Of a stretch of DNA of 64,000 nt, positions 46,353 to 56,046 are shown one piece after another (the stretch's first letter is position 1; every line of letters starts with the position of its first letter). The DNA is from Burkholderia sp. TSV86. GTDB taxonomy: Bacteria > Pseudomonadota > Gammaproteobacteria > Burkholderiales > Burkholderiaceae. The notes under the pieces were generated by a model that was not told where the DNA came from, did not search any database, and saw only the letters and a program-made list of their open reading frames with translations. The stretch is from positions 372,001 to 436,000 of the forward strand of contig NZ_LOWB01000021.1 of the NCBI RefSeq assembly GCF_001522865.1, given 5' to 3'. Made by a program: the position numbers and the translations under genes.

Positions 46353-47924
46353 ATGAATCCACCTGCCCGTCACCTCGCCGCTCCAGCCAGCGTGTGCCGC
46401 CCATCCCGCCCGCGCCGCTGCGCCGCAAGCGCCCGCCGCGCGATTCTGCGCGGCGCGATGCTCGCCGCCGCTGCCGCCGCGCTCGCATTCGCCGCGCCCG
46501 CCAGCGCGCGCCAGACCAAGCCGCACCGGCCGGCTGCGGCCGCCGTGTCGGCCGCGCAAGGCGTGCTGCCGGCGCCGATGCTCGCCGCACTGCAGCGTGC
46601 CCACGTGCCGGCATCGAGCGTGAGCGTCGTCGTCGAGCGGATCGGCAATCCATCGCCGGTCGTCGCATGGAACGCAAGCCGCGCGATGCAGCCCGCATCG
46701 ACGATGAAGCTCGTCACGACCTATGCGGGGCTGTCGCTCCTCGGCCCCGACTACCGCTGGCGCACGACCGCTTACGCGCAAGGCGCGGTCGACGCGAGCG
46801 GCACGCTGCACGGCACGCTGTACGTGAAAGGCACGGGCGACCCGAAGCTCGTGCCGGAAGAATTGATCGACCTGGTCAACCGTATCCGGCGCATGGGCAT
46901 CGTCAACATCGACGGCGCGCTCGTGCTCGACAAGACGTTCTTCGCGCCGCAAACGCGCGACCTGCCGCCGCTCGACGACGACGTGAGCGCACCGTACAAC
47001 GTCGGCCCCGATCCGCTGCTTTATGCATTCAAGTCGCTGTCGTTCACGGTGACGCCGACCGACAACGGCGCCGTCGCGATCGACGTGCTGCCCGCGCTGT
47101 CGGATCTGACGATCGACAACGCGCTCGTCGCCGGCAACGGCGCGTGCGGCGCGGCCGCGGCCGCCGCCGCACGCCCCGCCGTGTCGATGGGCGCGGACGG
47201 CGCGCTCGACGCGTCGTTCGCGGGCGCGTATTCGCAGCGCTGCGGGCCGACGACGACCAACATCGCCGTGCTCGACCACACCGTGTTCTTCGCGCGCGGC
47301 TTTCTCGCGTTGTGGCGGCAAACGGGCGGCGCGTTCACGGGCACGGTCGGCGAAGGCAAGGTGCCCGCGGGCGCCCGGCTCGTCGCCACGCATCACGGCC
47401 CGGTGCTGTCGAGCGTCGTCCACGACATCAACAAGTTCAGCAACAACGTGATGGCGCGCAACCTGTTTCTCACGATCGGCGCGGTGAAGGGCCACCCGCC
47501 CGCGACGCCCGATGGATCGGCGAGCACGATCCGCGCGTTTCTCGCGAAAAGCGGTCTGCCGACGGCCGGACTCTCGCTCGAGAACGGCTCGGGGCTGTCG
47601 CGCAACGAGCGCGTATCCGCGCTCGCGCTCGCCGATCTGCTGCAGGCGGCGAACGCGAGCCCCGTCGCGCAGACGTTCGTCGATTCGCTGCCGATCGCGG
47701 GCGTGGACGGCACGATGAAAAACCGGCTGACGAACGCGCCGGTGCTCGGCAATGCGCATATCAAGACCGGTACGCTGCGCGACGTGCGCGCGATCGCAGG
47801 CTACGTCGGCTCGGCGGATGGATCGAGCTACGTCGTCGTCAGCTTCATCAATGACGATCGCGCGGGCGCCGCACGCGCCGCGCACGATGCGCTCCTCGAA
47901 TGGGTGTACGAAGGGCCGCGCTGA
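46353..47924 (+). CDS. dacB: D-alanyl-D-alanine carboxypeptidase/endopeptidase (PBP4)
   Basis: A 523-residue class C low-molecular-mass penicillin-binding protein that trims and cuts peptide cross-links in peptidoglycan. Motifs are STMK (Ser116, Lys119), SNN at about 363-365 and KTG at about 471-473. The large insertion between SxxK and SxN is usual for PBP4. The N-terminus has a long basic stretch and then AMLAAAAAALAFAAPASA, a signal peptide cut near residue 52. It starts at ATG 46353; an upstream in-frame extension lacks support. It acts in the periplasm and is divergent from the response regulator. Confidence 0.93.
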   Translation: MNPPARHLAAPASVCRPSRPRRCAASARRAILRGAMLAAAAAALAFAAPASARQTKPHRPAAAAVSAAQGVLPAPMLAALQRAHVPASSVSVVVERIGNPSPVVAWNASRAMQPASTMKLVTTYAGLSLLGPDYRWRTTAYAQGAVDASGTLHGTLYVKGTGDPKLVPEELIDLVNRIRRMGIVNIDGALVLDKTFFAPQTRDLPPLDDDVSAPYNVGPDPLLYAFKSLSFTVTPTDNGAVAIDVLPALSDLTIDNALVAGNGACGAAAAAAARPAVSMGADGALDASFAGAYSQRCGPTTTNIAVLDHTVFFARGFLALWRQTGGAFTGTVGEGKVPAGARLVATHHGPVLSSVVHDINKFSNNVMARNLFLTIGAVKGHPPATPDGSASTIRAFLAKSGLPTAGLSLENGSGLSRNERVSALALADLLQAANASPVAQTFVDSLPIAGVDGTMKNRLTNAPVLGNAHIKTGTLRDVRAIAGYVGSADGSSYVVVSFINDDRAGAARAAHDALLEWVYEGPR

Positions 47925-48178
47925 CACGTTCAAATCCGCGCCCAAACACGCGCCGCTTCGCGCGCGACGCACGCCGGCGCGCCGTCATCGCTTAAAACGT
48001 CCGCCGGCCACGCCTGCACGCCGGCGGCCGTGCACTACCCATCGAAGATTCCCTCTACGAAACACTCTCGCGCCCGGTACGTCGATTGCGTACCCTTTCG
48101 GCTACAACCGAAGACACCAGGCCGCACGCACCGCATCGAGCCGCCCGGCGCCCGATTCGCAATAATGGGGAGACAATC

Positions 48179-49087
48179 GTGCAATTCAGCATCGAATTGC
48201 TGCTGCTCGCGCTTGCGCCGGTCTTCCTGCTGTGCATCGGCTGGGAAGCATGGCACGTCTCACGCACGCGCCCCGCGGAGGCGATCTACAGCCTGCGCGA
48301 CACGCTCTGCAACGCCGCGCTTGCGCTGATGCATCAAGGCGCGGACAAGCTGGCGTGGATCGTCGTGCTTCCCATCTACGCGTACTGCTATACGCATTAC
48401 CGGCTGTTCACGTGGGACGACACGTGGCTGTCGTTCGCCGTGCTGTTCGTCGCACAAGACCTGCTCTACTACGTGTTCCATCGCGCGAGCCATCGCGTGC
48501 GCTGGCTATGGGCCGCCCACGTCGTTCACCATTCGTCCGAGCGCCTGAACTTCTCGACCGCGATGCGGCAAAGCCTGATGTATCCGATCGCCGGCATGTG
48601 GGCATTCTGGCTGCCGCTGGCGTTCCTCGGCTTTGCGCCGCAGCAGATCGTCGGCATCGTGCTCATCAATCTCGCGTTCCAGTTCTTCGTCCACACGCAG
48701 ACGATCGGCAAGCTCGGCTGGCTCGAATATGTGCTGAATACGCCGTCGATCCATCGCGCGCATCATGCGCGCAACCCGCGCTACATCGATCGTAATTACG
48801 CAGGCGTCCTGGTAATCTGGGACCGGCTGTTCGGCAGTTTCGTCGAAGAAGATCCGCGTGATCCGCCCGAGTACGGAATCGTCGAGCCGCTGCACTCGAA
48901 CAATCCGCTCGTCGCGACGTTCGCCGAATGGCGGTCGATGGCCGTCGACGCTTGGACGGCCGACGGATGGCGCAACAAACTGCGCGCGATTATCGGACCG
49001 CCCGAGTGGGCGAGCGCTTATCATGCACGGGCGGCGTCCGACACCGCCGAGGCGTCAGCGCTCGCCACCGTGCGCCGCGGACGATAA
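48179..49087 (+). CDS. Fatty acid hydroxylase / sterol desaturase-superfamily membrane protein
   Basis: A 302-residue integral membrane di-iron protein of the fatty acid hydroxylase superfamily. Several helices surround three His clusters: HRASH, HVVHHSSERLN and HRAHH, the expected metal ligands. Bacterial members hydroxylate or desaturate lipids or cleave ether lipids, and many are uncharacterised. Translation starts at GTG 48179 behind GGGGAGA; the frame is open further up but lacks a helix. It lies between dacB and the SGNH lipoproteins, all plus strand, without obvious functional coupling. Confidence 0.87.
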   Translation: MQFSIELLLLALAPVFLLCIGWEAWHVSRTRPAEAIYSLRDTLCNAALALMHQGADKLAWIVVLPIYAYCYTHYRLFTWDDTWLSFAVLFVAQDLLYYVFHRASHRVRWLWAAHVVHHSSERLNFSTAMRQSLMYPIAGMWAFWLPLAFLGFAPQQIVGIVLINLAFQFFVHTQTIGKLGWLEYVLNTPSIHRAHHARNPRYIDRNYAGVLVIWDRLFGSFVEEDPRDPPEYGIVEPLHSNNPLVATFAEWRSMAVDAWTADGWRNKLRAIIGPPEWASAYHARAASDTAEASALATVRRGR

Positions 49088-49192
49088 GCGCGCGGGCGCC
49101 TCGCATCACGGCTTCAGCGATTTACCGCGCCGGCCGCTTCGCTGCCCGGCGCACACCATGCAACACCGACATACCTACGAGGAGATACCCGC

Positions 49193-50332
49193 ATGAACCA
49201 GCCGCAACGACCGTCACAACCCACTCGCGCCGCACGCGTGAAACGCTACGCGCAGGCCGTGCTCGCAAGCGTCGCCCTCGCCGCCCTTGCCGCGTGCGGC
49301 GGCGGCGATGACAACGGGCAGCCGGCGGCGGGCGCCGGTGTGAACATGCAGGTCGTGTCGTTCGGCGACAGCCTGTCGGATGTCGGCACCTATTCGCCGA
49401 AAATCCTGCTGGGCTTCGGCGGCGGCCGGTTCACGACGAATCCGGGCCAGGTGTGGACGCAGGACGTCGCCGCCTATTACGGCAACACGCTCACGCCTGC
49501 GTTCGAAGGCGGCTTCGGCGTGCCGCTGCAAGCCTCGGGCGGCTACGGCTATGCGCAAGGCGGCGCGCGCGTGACGCAGCAGCCGGGCGTCGGCCACGCG
49601 AGCGCGGGCACGCCGAACGCCGATTTCGCCCAGGCAACGACCACTCCTGTCGCGACGCAAGTGCAGCAATACCTGCAGCAGCACGGCAGTTTCAACTCAA
49701 ACCAGATCGTGCTGATCAACGGCGGCGCGAACGACATCTTCTATCAGGTGCAGGTCGCGCAGGCGCAAGGCTCGACGCCGGCCGCCCTGCAGCAAGCCGC
49801 GCAGCAAATCGGCCTCGCCGCGCAGCAGCTCGCGGGAATCGTTCAGCAGATCGTCGCGGCGGGCGCGACGCACGTGTTCGTCGTCAACGTGCCGAACATC
49901 GGCAACACGCCGCTTGCGTTGTCGGGCGGCGCGCAGGCGCAGGCGTTGTTCACGCAGGTCACGACGCTCTTCAACGGCACGCTCGCGGCAGCGCTGAAGG
50001 CGCTCAACGTCGATCCGAAGAAGGCGGTGCTGATCGACGCGTTCACGTGGCAAGACCAGATCGCCGCGAACTATCAGGCGAACGGCTTCTCGGTGGCGGC
50101 AAACGGCACTGCGTGCAACCTGCAATCGATGATCGCCGCCGCCACCAAGGCCGGCGTGCCGAATCCGACCGCCTTTGGCTCGTCGCTGTTCTGCTCGCCG
50201 CAGATGTACACCGCGTCGAACGCCGATCAGACCTACATGTTCGCCGACACCGTTCACCCGACGACCCGCCTGCACGCGCTGTTCGCGCAATACATGGAGC
50301 AGCAGATCAAAGCGGCGGGTATCGGCAACTGA
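49193..50332 (+). CDS. SGNH/GDSL lipoprotein esterase (paralogue 1, intact motifs)
   Basis: A 379-residue SGNH-family hydrolase exported as a lipoprotein: lipobox LAALAAC with Cys35, then a GGGDD linker. Block I FGDSLSD holds Ser60, block II is in YAQGGARV, block III is GAND (Gly178 to Asp181, with Asn180 for the oxyanion hole) and block V is ADTVHP (Asp/His). These are all the catalytic parts of a GDSL esterase/lipase. It is followed by a clear terminator, then by a close paralogue. Likely an envelope or surface esterase; natural substrate unknown. Confidence 0.9.
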   Translation: MNQPQRPSQPTRAARVKRYAQAVLASVALAALAACGGGDDNGQPAAGAGVNMQVVSFGDSLSDVGTYSPKILLGFGGGRFTTNPGQVWTQDVAAYYGNTLTPAFEGGFGVPLQASGGYGYAQGGARVTQQPGVGHASAGTPNADFAQATTTPVATQVQQYLQQHGSFNSNQIVLINGGANDIFYQVQVAQAQGSTPAALQQAAQQIGLAAQQLAGIVQQIVAAGATHVFVVNVPNIGNTPLALSGGAQAQALFTQVTTLFNGTLAAALKALNVDPKKAVLIDAFTWQDQIAANYQANGFSVAANGTACNLQSMIAAATKAGVPNPTAFGSSLFCSPQMYTASNADQTYMFADTVHPTTRLHALFAQYMEQQIKAAGIGN

Positions 50333-50371
50333 TCCCGCTGACGCCGGCGCATCGCCCGCGCCGCCCGAAAA

Positions 50372-50406
50372 CGCCTGGTTCGCATCGCGCGAACCAGGCG
50401 TTTTTT
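50372..50406 (+). terminator. Rho-independent terminator after SGNH paralogue 1
   Basis: A 12-bp perfect stem CGCCTGGTTCGC / GCGAACCAGGCG (50372-50383, 50389-50400) with a 5-nt loop is followed by six T. It separates the two SGNH genes, so the second has its own promoter in 50410-50640, a gap in which I see no other gene. Confidence 0.92.
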
Positions 50407-50648
50407 GTCTGACGAGAGCGTTCGGAGTGACGCCGTAAATCTACTCGTACCCCACTGGGACAAAGCCTTAACCGCTCCTGCGATCTGGCGCACACATCGC
50501 GCGCGCGAAGGTCCGTTTGCGCACAAACCACCGGCACCGTACCTCCGATAATCTCATCGCCGGTTGCCTTTCGGGGCTCGATGCGCCGCATTGATGCCTG
50601 ACGCGACGCAAGCCCGGCCACGCGAATTCCCTCTTGACCGACAAAATC

Positions 50649-51785
50649 ATGAATACGAGACCAACGCTACTCTCTTCCGCCCGCTTCACGACCCGCCTGC
50701 TGCGCCGCACCGCCCAAACAGCATGCGCAGGCGCGCTGCTCGCCGTGCTCGCCGCCTGCGGCGGCGGCGACGACACGCCCGCCACCGCCGGCCGCGCGAA
50801 CATGCAGGTGGTCGCATTCGGCGACAGCCTGTCGGACGCCGGCACCTACGCCAAGCAAGTCCAGCATCTGTTCGGCGGCGGCGGACGCTTCACGACGAAC
50901 CCCGGCCAAGTCTTCACGCAAGAAGTCGCCGCCTATTACGGCAACACGCTCACGCCCGCGTTCGAAGGCGGCGTCGGCGTGCCGTTGCAGGCCGCGGGCG
51001 GCCTGGATTACGCGCAAGGCGGCGCACGCGTATCGCAGCAACCCGGCATCGGCCATGCGCCCGAGGGCACACCGAACGCCGATTACGCCGGCGCGACGAC
51101 GGTGCCGGTCGCCACGCAGGTCCAGCAATATCTGCAGCAGCACGGCAGTTTCAATTCGAACCAGATCGTGCTCGTGACCGTCGGCGAAGCCGACATTCTT
51201 TACCAGATGCAGGCCGTGCAAACGGCCGGCAACACGCCGGCGGCTCAACAGGCGGCCGGGCAGGCAGTCGGCGCGGCCGCGCAGCAGCTTGCGGGAATCA
51301 TCCAGCAGATCGTCGCAGCGGGCGCGACGCACGTGTTTGTCGCGAACACACGGGATATGGGGCAAACGCCGGTGGCCGTGGCGGCCGGCGCTCAGGGCGC
51401 GTTCACGCAAATGTCGCAGCTCTTCAACGGCACGCTTGCCGCATCGCTGAAGGCGCTCAACGTCGATCCGGCGAAGGTCGCGGTCCTCGATCTGTTCACA
51501 TGGGCGAACAACATCGCCGCGAACGCGAAGACTTACGGCTTCTCGGTGACGAATACGGGCACCGCGTGCAATTTGCAGGCGATGGAGGCCGCCGGCGCGG
51601 CGGCGGGCGCGCCGGACCCGTCGGTGTTCGCATGGGCGCTGTTCTGTTCGCCGCCGATGTATACGACGCCTGACGCCGACCAGACCTATATGTTCGCCGA
51701 CCCGCTCCATCCAAGCACGCGTATGCATACGCTGCTCGCGCAGTATGTGAAGCAGCAGATCGCGGCGGCGGGCATCAGCCGCTGA
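50649..51785 (+). CDS. SGNH/GDSL lipoprotein (paralogue 2, block III Asn replaced)
   Basis: A 378-residue close paralogue of the preceding gene with lipobox LAVLAAC (Cys37) and the same GGGDD linker. Block I FGDSLSD (Ser60), block II and block V ADPLHP are kept, but block III reads GEAD (Gly179 to Asp182): the oxyanion-hole Asn is Ala181. Paralogue 1 has GAND at this point. The protein may have weak or altered activity, or a binding role. Long shared stretches such as QYLQQHGSFNSNQIVL show a recent tandem duplication. The start is ATG 50649; a terminator follows. Confidence 0.88.
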   Translation: MNTRPTLLSSARFTTRLLRRTAQTACAGALLAVLAACGGGDDTPATAGRANMQVVAFGDSLSDAGTYAKQVQHLFGGGGRFTTNPGQVFTQEVAAYYGNTLTPAFEGGVGVPLQAAGGLDYAQGGARVSQQPGIGHAPEGTPNADYAGATTVPVATQVQQYLQQHGSFNSNQIVLVTVGEADILYQMQAVQTAGNTPAAQQAAGQAVGAAAQQLAGIIQQIVAAGATHVFVANTRDMGQTPVAVAAGAQGAFTQMSQLFNGTLAASLKALNVDPAKVAVLDLFTWANNIAANAKTYGFSVTNTGTACNLQAMEAAGAAAGAPDPSVFAWALFCSPPMYTTPDADQTYMFADPLHPSTRMHTLLAQYVKQQIAAAGISR

Positions 51786-51816
51786 ACCCGGCGCGGCCGA
51801 TTTCGCGCATCTAAGG

Positions 51817-51855
51817 AAAATGCCCGGCTCGCGTGACGCGAGCCGGGCATTTTTT
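51817..51855 (+). terminator. Rho-independent terminator after SGNH paralogue 2
   Basis: A 13-bp perfect stem TGCCCGGCTCGCG / CGCGAGCCGGGCA (51821-51833, 51837-51849) with a 3-nt loop and a run of six T after it. AAAA before the stem makes it usable in part from the other side, where tsaC ends at 51979. Confidence 0.92.
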
Positions 51856-51978
51856 GTCGTGATCCGATTTCACCCACGCCGGCGCGGACATGGCAGCGTG
51901 CCAGCAATGACGCCCCCATGCGCTGCACACGGGCGGCCGCGTCCTGGCGGGCAGCGGCACGCGCAATCCGCGCATGTG

Positions 51979-53004
51979 TCATTGCTCGGCGTCGAACGCC
52001 GCCGCCGCGCGGCCAAGCCGATCGTTGAGCGCGGCCCACTCGGGCGTATCCGGCAGCTTCTCGACCAGAATGCGCGCGACCCGCGCCCGATCGAGCGCGC
52101 GCAGCAGCCCGTAAAGCTCGCGCGCATACCCTTGCGGGTCTTCGGGCGCCGCGACGAAATGCACGCCGTCCGCGTGCGCCCACGCACGCGCGCTCGTCGG
52201 GCGCGCGACGAGCGCCACGCGCTCGCCATTGGCACGCGCGGCGGCAAGCCACGCGTCGAGTTGCTCGAATGGCGCGAGCGCAAGCGGTGTACGCGGCGCG
52301 TAATGCGCCTTCAACGTGCCGGATGCGCGCGGCGCGCCCGCATCGCTCCCGTCGGGCAACCGGGGCGCGACGCCGAGCACGTCGGCAATCTGCTGCGGCG
52401 TCACATGGCCGGGGCGCAGCAGCGCCGGAAATCCACGCGACAAATCGACGATCGTCGACTCGATGCCAACGTCGGACGCACCGCCGTCGAGCACCTGCAC
52501 CGTGCCGCCGAATTCGTCGCGCACGTGCTGCGCGGTAGTCGGGCTCACGTGGCCGAAACGGTTCGCCGAAGGCGCCGCCACGCCGCCATGCCCGCCGCGC
52601 CGCGCATCGAACGCGCGCAACAGCGCCTGCGCGACCGGATGGGACGGGCAGCGCAACCCGATCGAATCCTGGCCGCCGCTCACCGCATCGGGAATACGCG
52701 CGGCGCGCTTGACGATCAGCGTGAGCGGGCCCGGCCAGAACGCGTCCATCAGCTTGCGCGCGTCGGCAGACAGCGCATCCGACCAGTAGCCCGGATCGCT
52801 GCCCGGCGCGAGGTGAACGATCACCGGATGATTCGCCGGACGCCCTTTCGCCGCATAGATCCGTGCGACAGCGGCCGGGTTCTGCGCATCGGCGCCGAGC
52901 CCGTAGACGGTCTCGGTCGGAAACGCGACCAGCTCGCCCGCGTCGAGCCGCGCGGCCGCGTCGGCGATCTGCGCGGCGCTCGGAAACGGTCGATCGTTCG
53001 ACAT
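51979..53004 (-). CDS. tsaC: Threonylcarbamoyl-AMP synthase (Sua5/YwlC type)
   Basis: A 341-residue Sua5-type enzyme that makes threonylcarbamoyl-AMP from threonine, bicarbonate and ATP, for the universal t6A37 modification of ANN-decoding tRNAs. The YrdC domain (about 1-205) has GELVAFPTETVYGLGADA, AKGRPANHPVIVHL, PSANRFGHVSPT and ESTIVDLS. The C-terminal Sua5 domain (about 220-341) is joined by a linker with SGTLKAHYAP. I start at ATG 53004; an in-frame ATG at 53016 overlaps the purK stop. Translationally close to purK but functionally unrelated. Confidence 0.92.
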   Translation of the reverse strand: MSNDRPFPSAAQIADAAARLDAGELVAFPTETVYGLGADAQNPAAVARIYAAKGRPANHPVIVHLAPGSDPGYWSDALSADARKLMDAFWPGPLTLIVKRAARIPDAVSGGQDSIGLRCPSHPVAQALLRAFDARRGGHGGVAAPSANRFGHVSPTTAQHVRDEFGGTVQVLDGGASDVGIESTIVDLSRGFPALLRPGHVTPQQIADVLGVAPRLPDGSDAGAPRASGTLKAHYAPRTPLALAPFEQLDAWLAAARANGERVALVARPTSARAWAHADGVHFVAAPEDPQGYARELYGLLRALDRARVARILVEKLPDTPEWAALNDRLGRAAAAFDAEQ

Positions 53005-53015
53005 CGTCCGCCCCA

Positions 53016-54230
53016 TCAATCGAGCGCGATGCGCAGCAGCCGAGCGCACGCGTTCGCGCCTTCGACCGCTTCGTCGAGCGTCGCCGCGGTGAAATTCACG
53101 TGGCCCATCTTGCGGCCGATCCGCGCATCCTCCTTGCCGTACAGATGCAGCCGCGCCGTCGGCATGGCGGCGACCTGATCCCACGGCGGCGTAACCGGCT
53201 GCGGCAACGCGCCTGCGTCGGCGGGACCGCCATGCGCGAACCACACATCGCCGAGTATGTTGAGCATCGCCGCGGGCGAATGCTGGCGCGTGCTGCCCAG
53301 CGGCAGCCGCGTCATTGCGCGCACCTGCTGCTCGAACTGGCTCGTCTCGCACGCGTCGAGCGTGTAATGGCCGGAGTTGTGCGGCCGCGGCGCCATCTCG
53401 TTCGCAACGAGCGAACCGTCTTCGAGCACGAAGAATTCGACGCACAGCACGCCGACGTAATCGAGCGAGGCGGCGATCTTCAACGCCGCTTCGAGCGCGT
53501 CGCTCGCCAGCACGTCGCTCGCCGCGGGAGCGGGCGCGACGCTCAGCGCCAGAATGCCGCCGCGATGGGTGTTCTGCGCGAGCGCAAACGTCGCCGCCTC
53601 GCCGTTCACGCCGCGCGCGATCAGCGCCGATACCTCGAATGCGAGCGGCAGACGCTTCTCGAGCACGCAAGGCACCGCGCCCATCGCCGCATACGCATCG
53701 CGCACGTCCTGCGCGCTCGCGACACGCGCCTGCCCCTTGCCGTCGTATCCGAGACGCGCGGTCTTCAGGATGCCGGGCAGCACCGCCTCGAGTTCGGCGT
53801 CGGCGAGCGCCGCGAGCGCATCAGCCGTTTCGATCACGACGTGCGGCGCGACCGGCACGCCGCAGGCCGCGATAAAGCGCTTCTCGGCGATGCGGTCCTG
53901 CGCGATCGCAACGCACCGGCCGGCCGGTGCGACGAAGGTGGTCTGCGCGAGAAAATCCAGGCTGGCCGCCGGAACGTTCTCGAATTCGGTCGACACCGCG
54001 TCGCAAAGCTGGGCAAGCTCGGTGAGCGCCGCCTGGTCGTCGTAAGCGGCACGCAAATGCCGGTCGGCGACGGTGCCCGCCGGGCTTGCCGGATCGGGAT
54101 CGAGCACCGCGACGCGATAGCCCATCGCCTGCGCGGCAAAACAGAACATGCGGCCAAGCTGGCCGCCGCCGACCATGCCGAGCCAGGCGCCGGGCAGAAT
54201 CGGAGAAATCGGAGTGGGGATTGCAGTCAT
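53016..54230 (-). CDS. purK: N5-carboxyaminoimidazole ribonucleotide synthase PurK
   Basis: A 404-residue ATP-grasp enzyme that joins AIR, bicarbonate and ATP to give N5-CAIR in purine synthesis. It begins with [19 protein letters not shown], contains [25 protein letters not shown] and the ATP-grasp core [30 protein letters not shown] region ([17 protein letters not shown]). It is downstream of purE, whose product uses N5-CAIR, but with a 222-bp gap that holds no gene I can see, so a separate promoter is possible. Confidence 0.95.
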   Translation of the reverse strand: MTAIPTPISPILPGAWLGMVGGGQLGRMFCFAAQAMGYRVAVLDPDPASPAGTVADRHLRAAYDDQAALTELAQLCDAVSTEFENVPAASLDFLAQTTFVAPAGRCVAIAQDRIAEKRFIAACGVPVAPHVVIETADALAALADAELEAVLPGILKTARLGYDGKGQARVASAQDVRDAYAAMGAVPCVLEKRLPLAFEVSALIARGVNGEAATFALAQNTHRGGILALSVAPAPAASDVLASDALEAALKIAASLDYVGVLCVEFFVLEDGSLVANEMAPRPHNSGHYTLDACETSQFEQQVRAMTRLPLGSTRQHSPAAMLNILGDVWFAHGGPADAGALPQPVTPPWDQVAAMPTARLHLYGKEDARIGRKMGHVNFTAATLDEAVEGANACARLLRIALD

Positions 54231-54452
54231 GTCAGCCTTGCATAGGACCGGCTTCGGCGCCCGTGCGCCGGTTTCCGGATCGACAAGTACTCGCCGCGCC
54301 GCCCGGCGCCCCGACGGCGGTTGCGTCGGGCACGCATGTCGGCCGCTCCCCGGGGGAAAGCGGTGAAAAGCAGCGCGGACGTTGTTTCATTTCAGGAATC
54401 GGCGGCAACAGACGGCCCGGACGCTCCCGCCCAGCCCGCTTGGCCGCCCGCA

Positions 54453-54977
54453 TCACAGCGGCGGCAGCACCATCGCGTGCGCGGCCTCGTTCTGCCGCAC
54501 GCGAAAGCCAGCCAGCCGGTTCGCATAATCGGGCAACGTGCCCGACAGAATCGACACCGCGAACAGCGCCGCATTCGCCGCGCCCGCCTCGCCGATCGCG
54601 AACGTCGCGACAGGCACGCCTTTGGGCATCTGCACGATCGAGTGCAGCGAATCGACGCCCTTCAGATACTTGCTCGCCACCGGCACGCCGAGCACGGGCA
54701 CCGTCGTCTTCGCGGCGAGCATGCCCGGCAGGTGCGCGGCGCCTCCCGCACCCGCGATGATCGCGCGCAGGCCGCGTTCGCGCGCCTTCTCGGCGTAATC
54801 GAACATCTCGTCGGGCATCCGGTGCGCGGACACGACCTTGGCCTCATAAGGCACGCCGAACTCCTGCAGGATCGCAACGGCATGCCGCATCACGTCCCAA
54901 TCGGAACTGGAGCCCATCAGCACGCCGACCAGCGGCGCGCTGTGCGTGTGATGTTGGGCGTTCTGTACTTCGCTCAT
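54453..54977 (-). CDS. purE: N5-CAIR mutase PurE
   Basis: A 174-residue class I PurE that converts N5-CAIR to CAIR. Motifs are [27 protein letters not shown] with the catalytic His, and [12 protein letters not shown] with VLGVPVAS. It starts at ATG 54977 behind GAGGAA and follows purC after 36 bp. Together purC, purE and purK cover AIR to SAICAR. Confidence 0.96.
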   Translation of the reverse strand: MSEVQNAQHHTHSAPLVGVLMGSSSDWDVMRHAVAILQEFGVPYEAKVVSAHRMPDEMFDYAEKARERGLRAIIAGAGGAAHLPGMLAAKTTVPVLGVPVASKYLKGVDSLHSIVQMPKGVPVATFAIGEAGAANAALFAVSILSGTLPDYANRLAGFRVRQNEAAHAMVLPPL

Positions 54978-55013
54978 CGTGCGCTTCCTCGCGTCAATCA
55001 ATCGGGGCGCGAA

Positions 55014-55904
55014 TCAGGCGAGCGTACCGCCGGTGATTCGCTCGAGCGCTTCCTGATACTTCGCGCTCGTCTTCGCGATCACCTCGTCGGGCAGCTTCGG
55101 CGCGGGCGGCGTCTTGTTCCAGTCCTGCGTCTCCAGCCAGTCGCGCACGAACTGCTTGTCGAACGACGGTGGATTGGTGCCCACTTGATACTGATCGGCC
55201 GGCCAGAAGCGCGACGAATCGGCCGTCAGCGCCTCGTCCATCAGGTACAGCTCGCCGTGGTTGTCGAGGCCGAATTCGAACTTCGTATCGGCGATGATGA
55301 TGCCGCGGGTCGCCGCGTAGTCGGCCGCTTCCTTGTACAAGCGGATCGAGATGTCGCGGATCGTCGCGGCAAGCTCGGTGCCGATGCGGCGCTCGGTTTC
55401 CTCGAACGAGATGTTCTCGTCGTGGTGGCCAAGCTCGGCCTTTGCCGCCGGCGTGAAGATCGGCTCGGGCAGCTTCTGCGCGTTTTGCAGGCCGGCCGGC
55501 AGTTCGACGCCGCACACCTTGCCCGTCGCCTGATAATCCTTCCAGCCGCTGCCGGCCAGATAGCCGCGCACGACCGCTTCGATCAGGATCGGCTCGAGAC
55601 GCTTGACCACCACCGCGCGCCCTTGCACCTGCTCGACTTCGTCGGCCGCGACGACCGATTCCGGCGCGTCGCCCGTCAGATGGTTCGGCACGATGTGCGC
55701 GAGCTTGCCGAACCAGAAATTGGCCATCTGGTTGAGCACGCGCCCTTTGTTCGGAATCGGCTCGCCCATGATGACGTCGAACGCCGACAGGCGATCGGTC
55801 GTCACGATCAGGAGCTTGTCACGGCCGACCGCGTAGTTGTCGCGGACCTTGCCGCGGCCGAGAAGCGGCAGCGAGCGCAGCGTGGATTCGTAAAGGGTAG
55901 ACAT
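55014..55904 (-). CDS. purC: SAICAR synthase PurC
   Basis: A 296-residue phosphoribosylaminoimidazole-succinocarboxamide synthase that joins CAIR with aspartate using ATP. It begins with [20 protein letters not shown], contains [25 protein letters not shown] and [11 protein letters not shown]. It starts at ATG 55904. It is upstream of purE on the same strand. Two hairpins lie between fba and purC; the nearer one stands only about 30 bp before the start codon. Confidence 0.96.
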   Translation of the reverse strand: MSTLYESTLRSLPLLGRGKVRDNYAVGRDKLLIVTTDRLSAFDVIMGEPIPNKGRVLNQMANFWFGKLAHIVPNHLTGDAPESVVAADEVEQVQGRAVVVKRLEPILIEAVVRGYLAGSGWKDYQATGKVCGVELPAGLQNAQKLPEPIFTPAAKAELGHHDENISFEETERRIGTELAATIRDISIRLYKEAADYAATRGIIIADTKFEFGLDNHGELYLMDEALTADSSRFWPADQYQVGTNPPSFDKQFVRDWLETQDWNKTPPAPKLPDEVIAKTSAKYQEALERITGGTLA

Positions 55905-55932
55905 CGTCTTTTCGCAGAAATGAGGGCCAAAC

Positions 55933-55973
55933 AAAAAGGGAAACGCCGTTCCCGTCGATACGCGGGAACGGCG
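55933..55973 (-). terminator. Hairpin between fba and purC (terminator or leader structure)
   Basis: On the minus strand, an 11-bp perfect stem (arms 55963-55973 and 55944-55954, CGCCGTTCCCG type) with an 8-nt loop is followed by TTTCCCTTTTT. This looks like the fba terminator, but the T tract is broken and the structure ends about 30 bp before purC. A second perfect stem (CGGCGGC/GCCGCCG) lies at 56007-56025. Whether these end fba or form part of the purC leader is unclear. Confidence 0.65.
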
Positions 55974-56046
55974 ATCTTACAGCACAGCGGGCCGGCAATC
56001 GGACAACGGCGGCACGTTGCCGCCGTCCGCGTTATTGCGCGTCGAT

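Noticed and set aside
46272-47972. 566-codon minus-strand frame against dacB
   Set aside because: Arg/Ala/Val-rich shadow of the real PBP4 gene, which has all three active-site motifs; long antisense frames are expected at this GC content.
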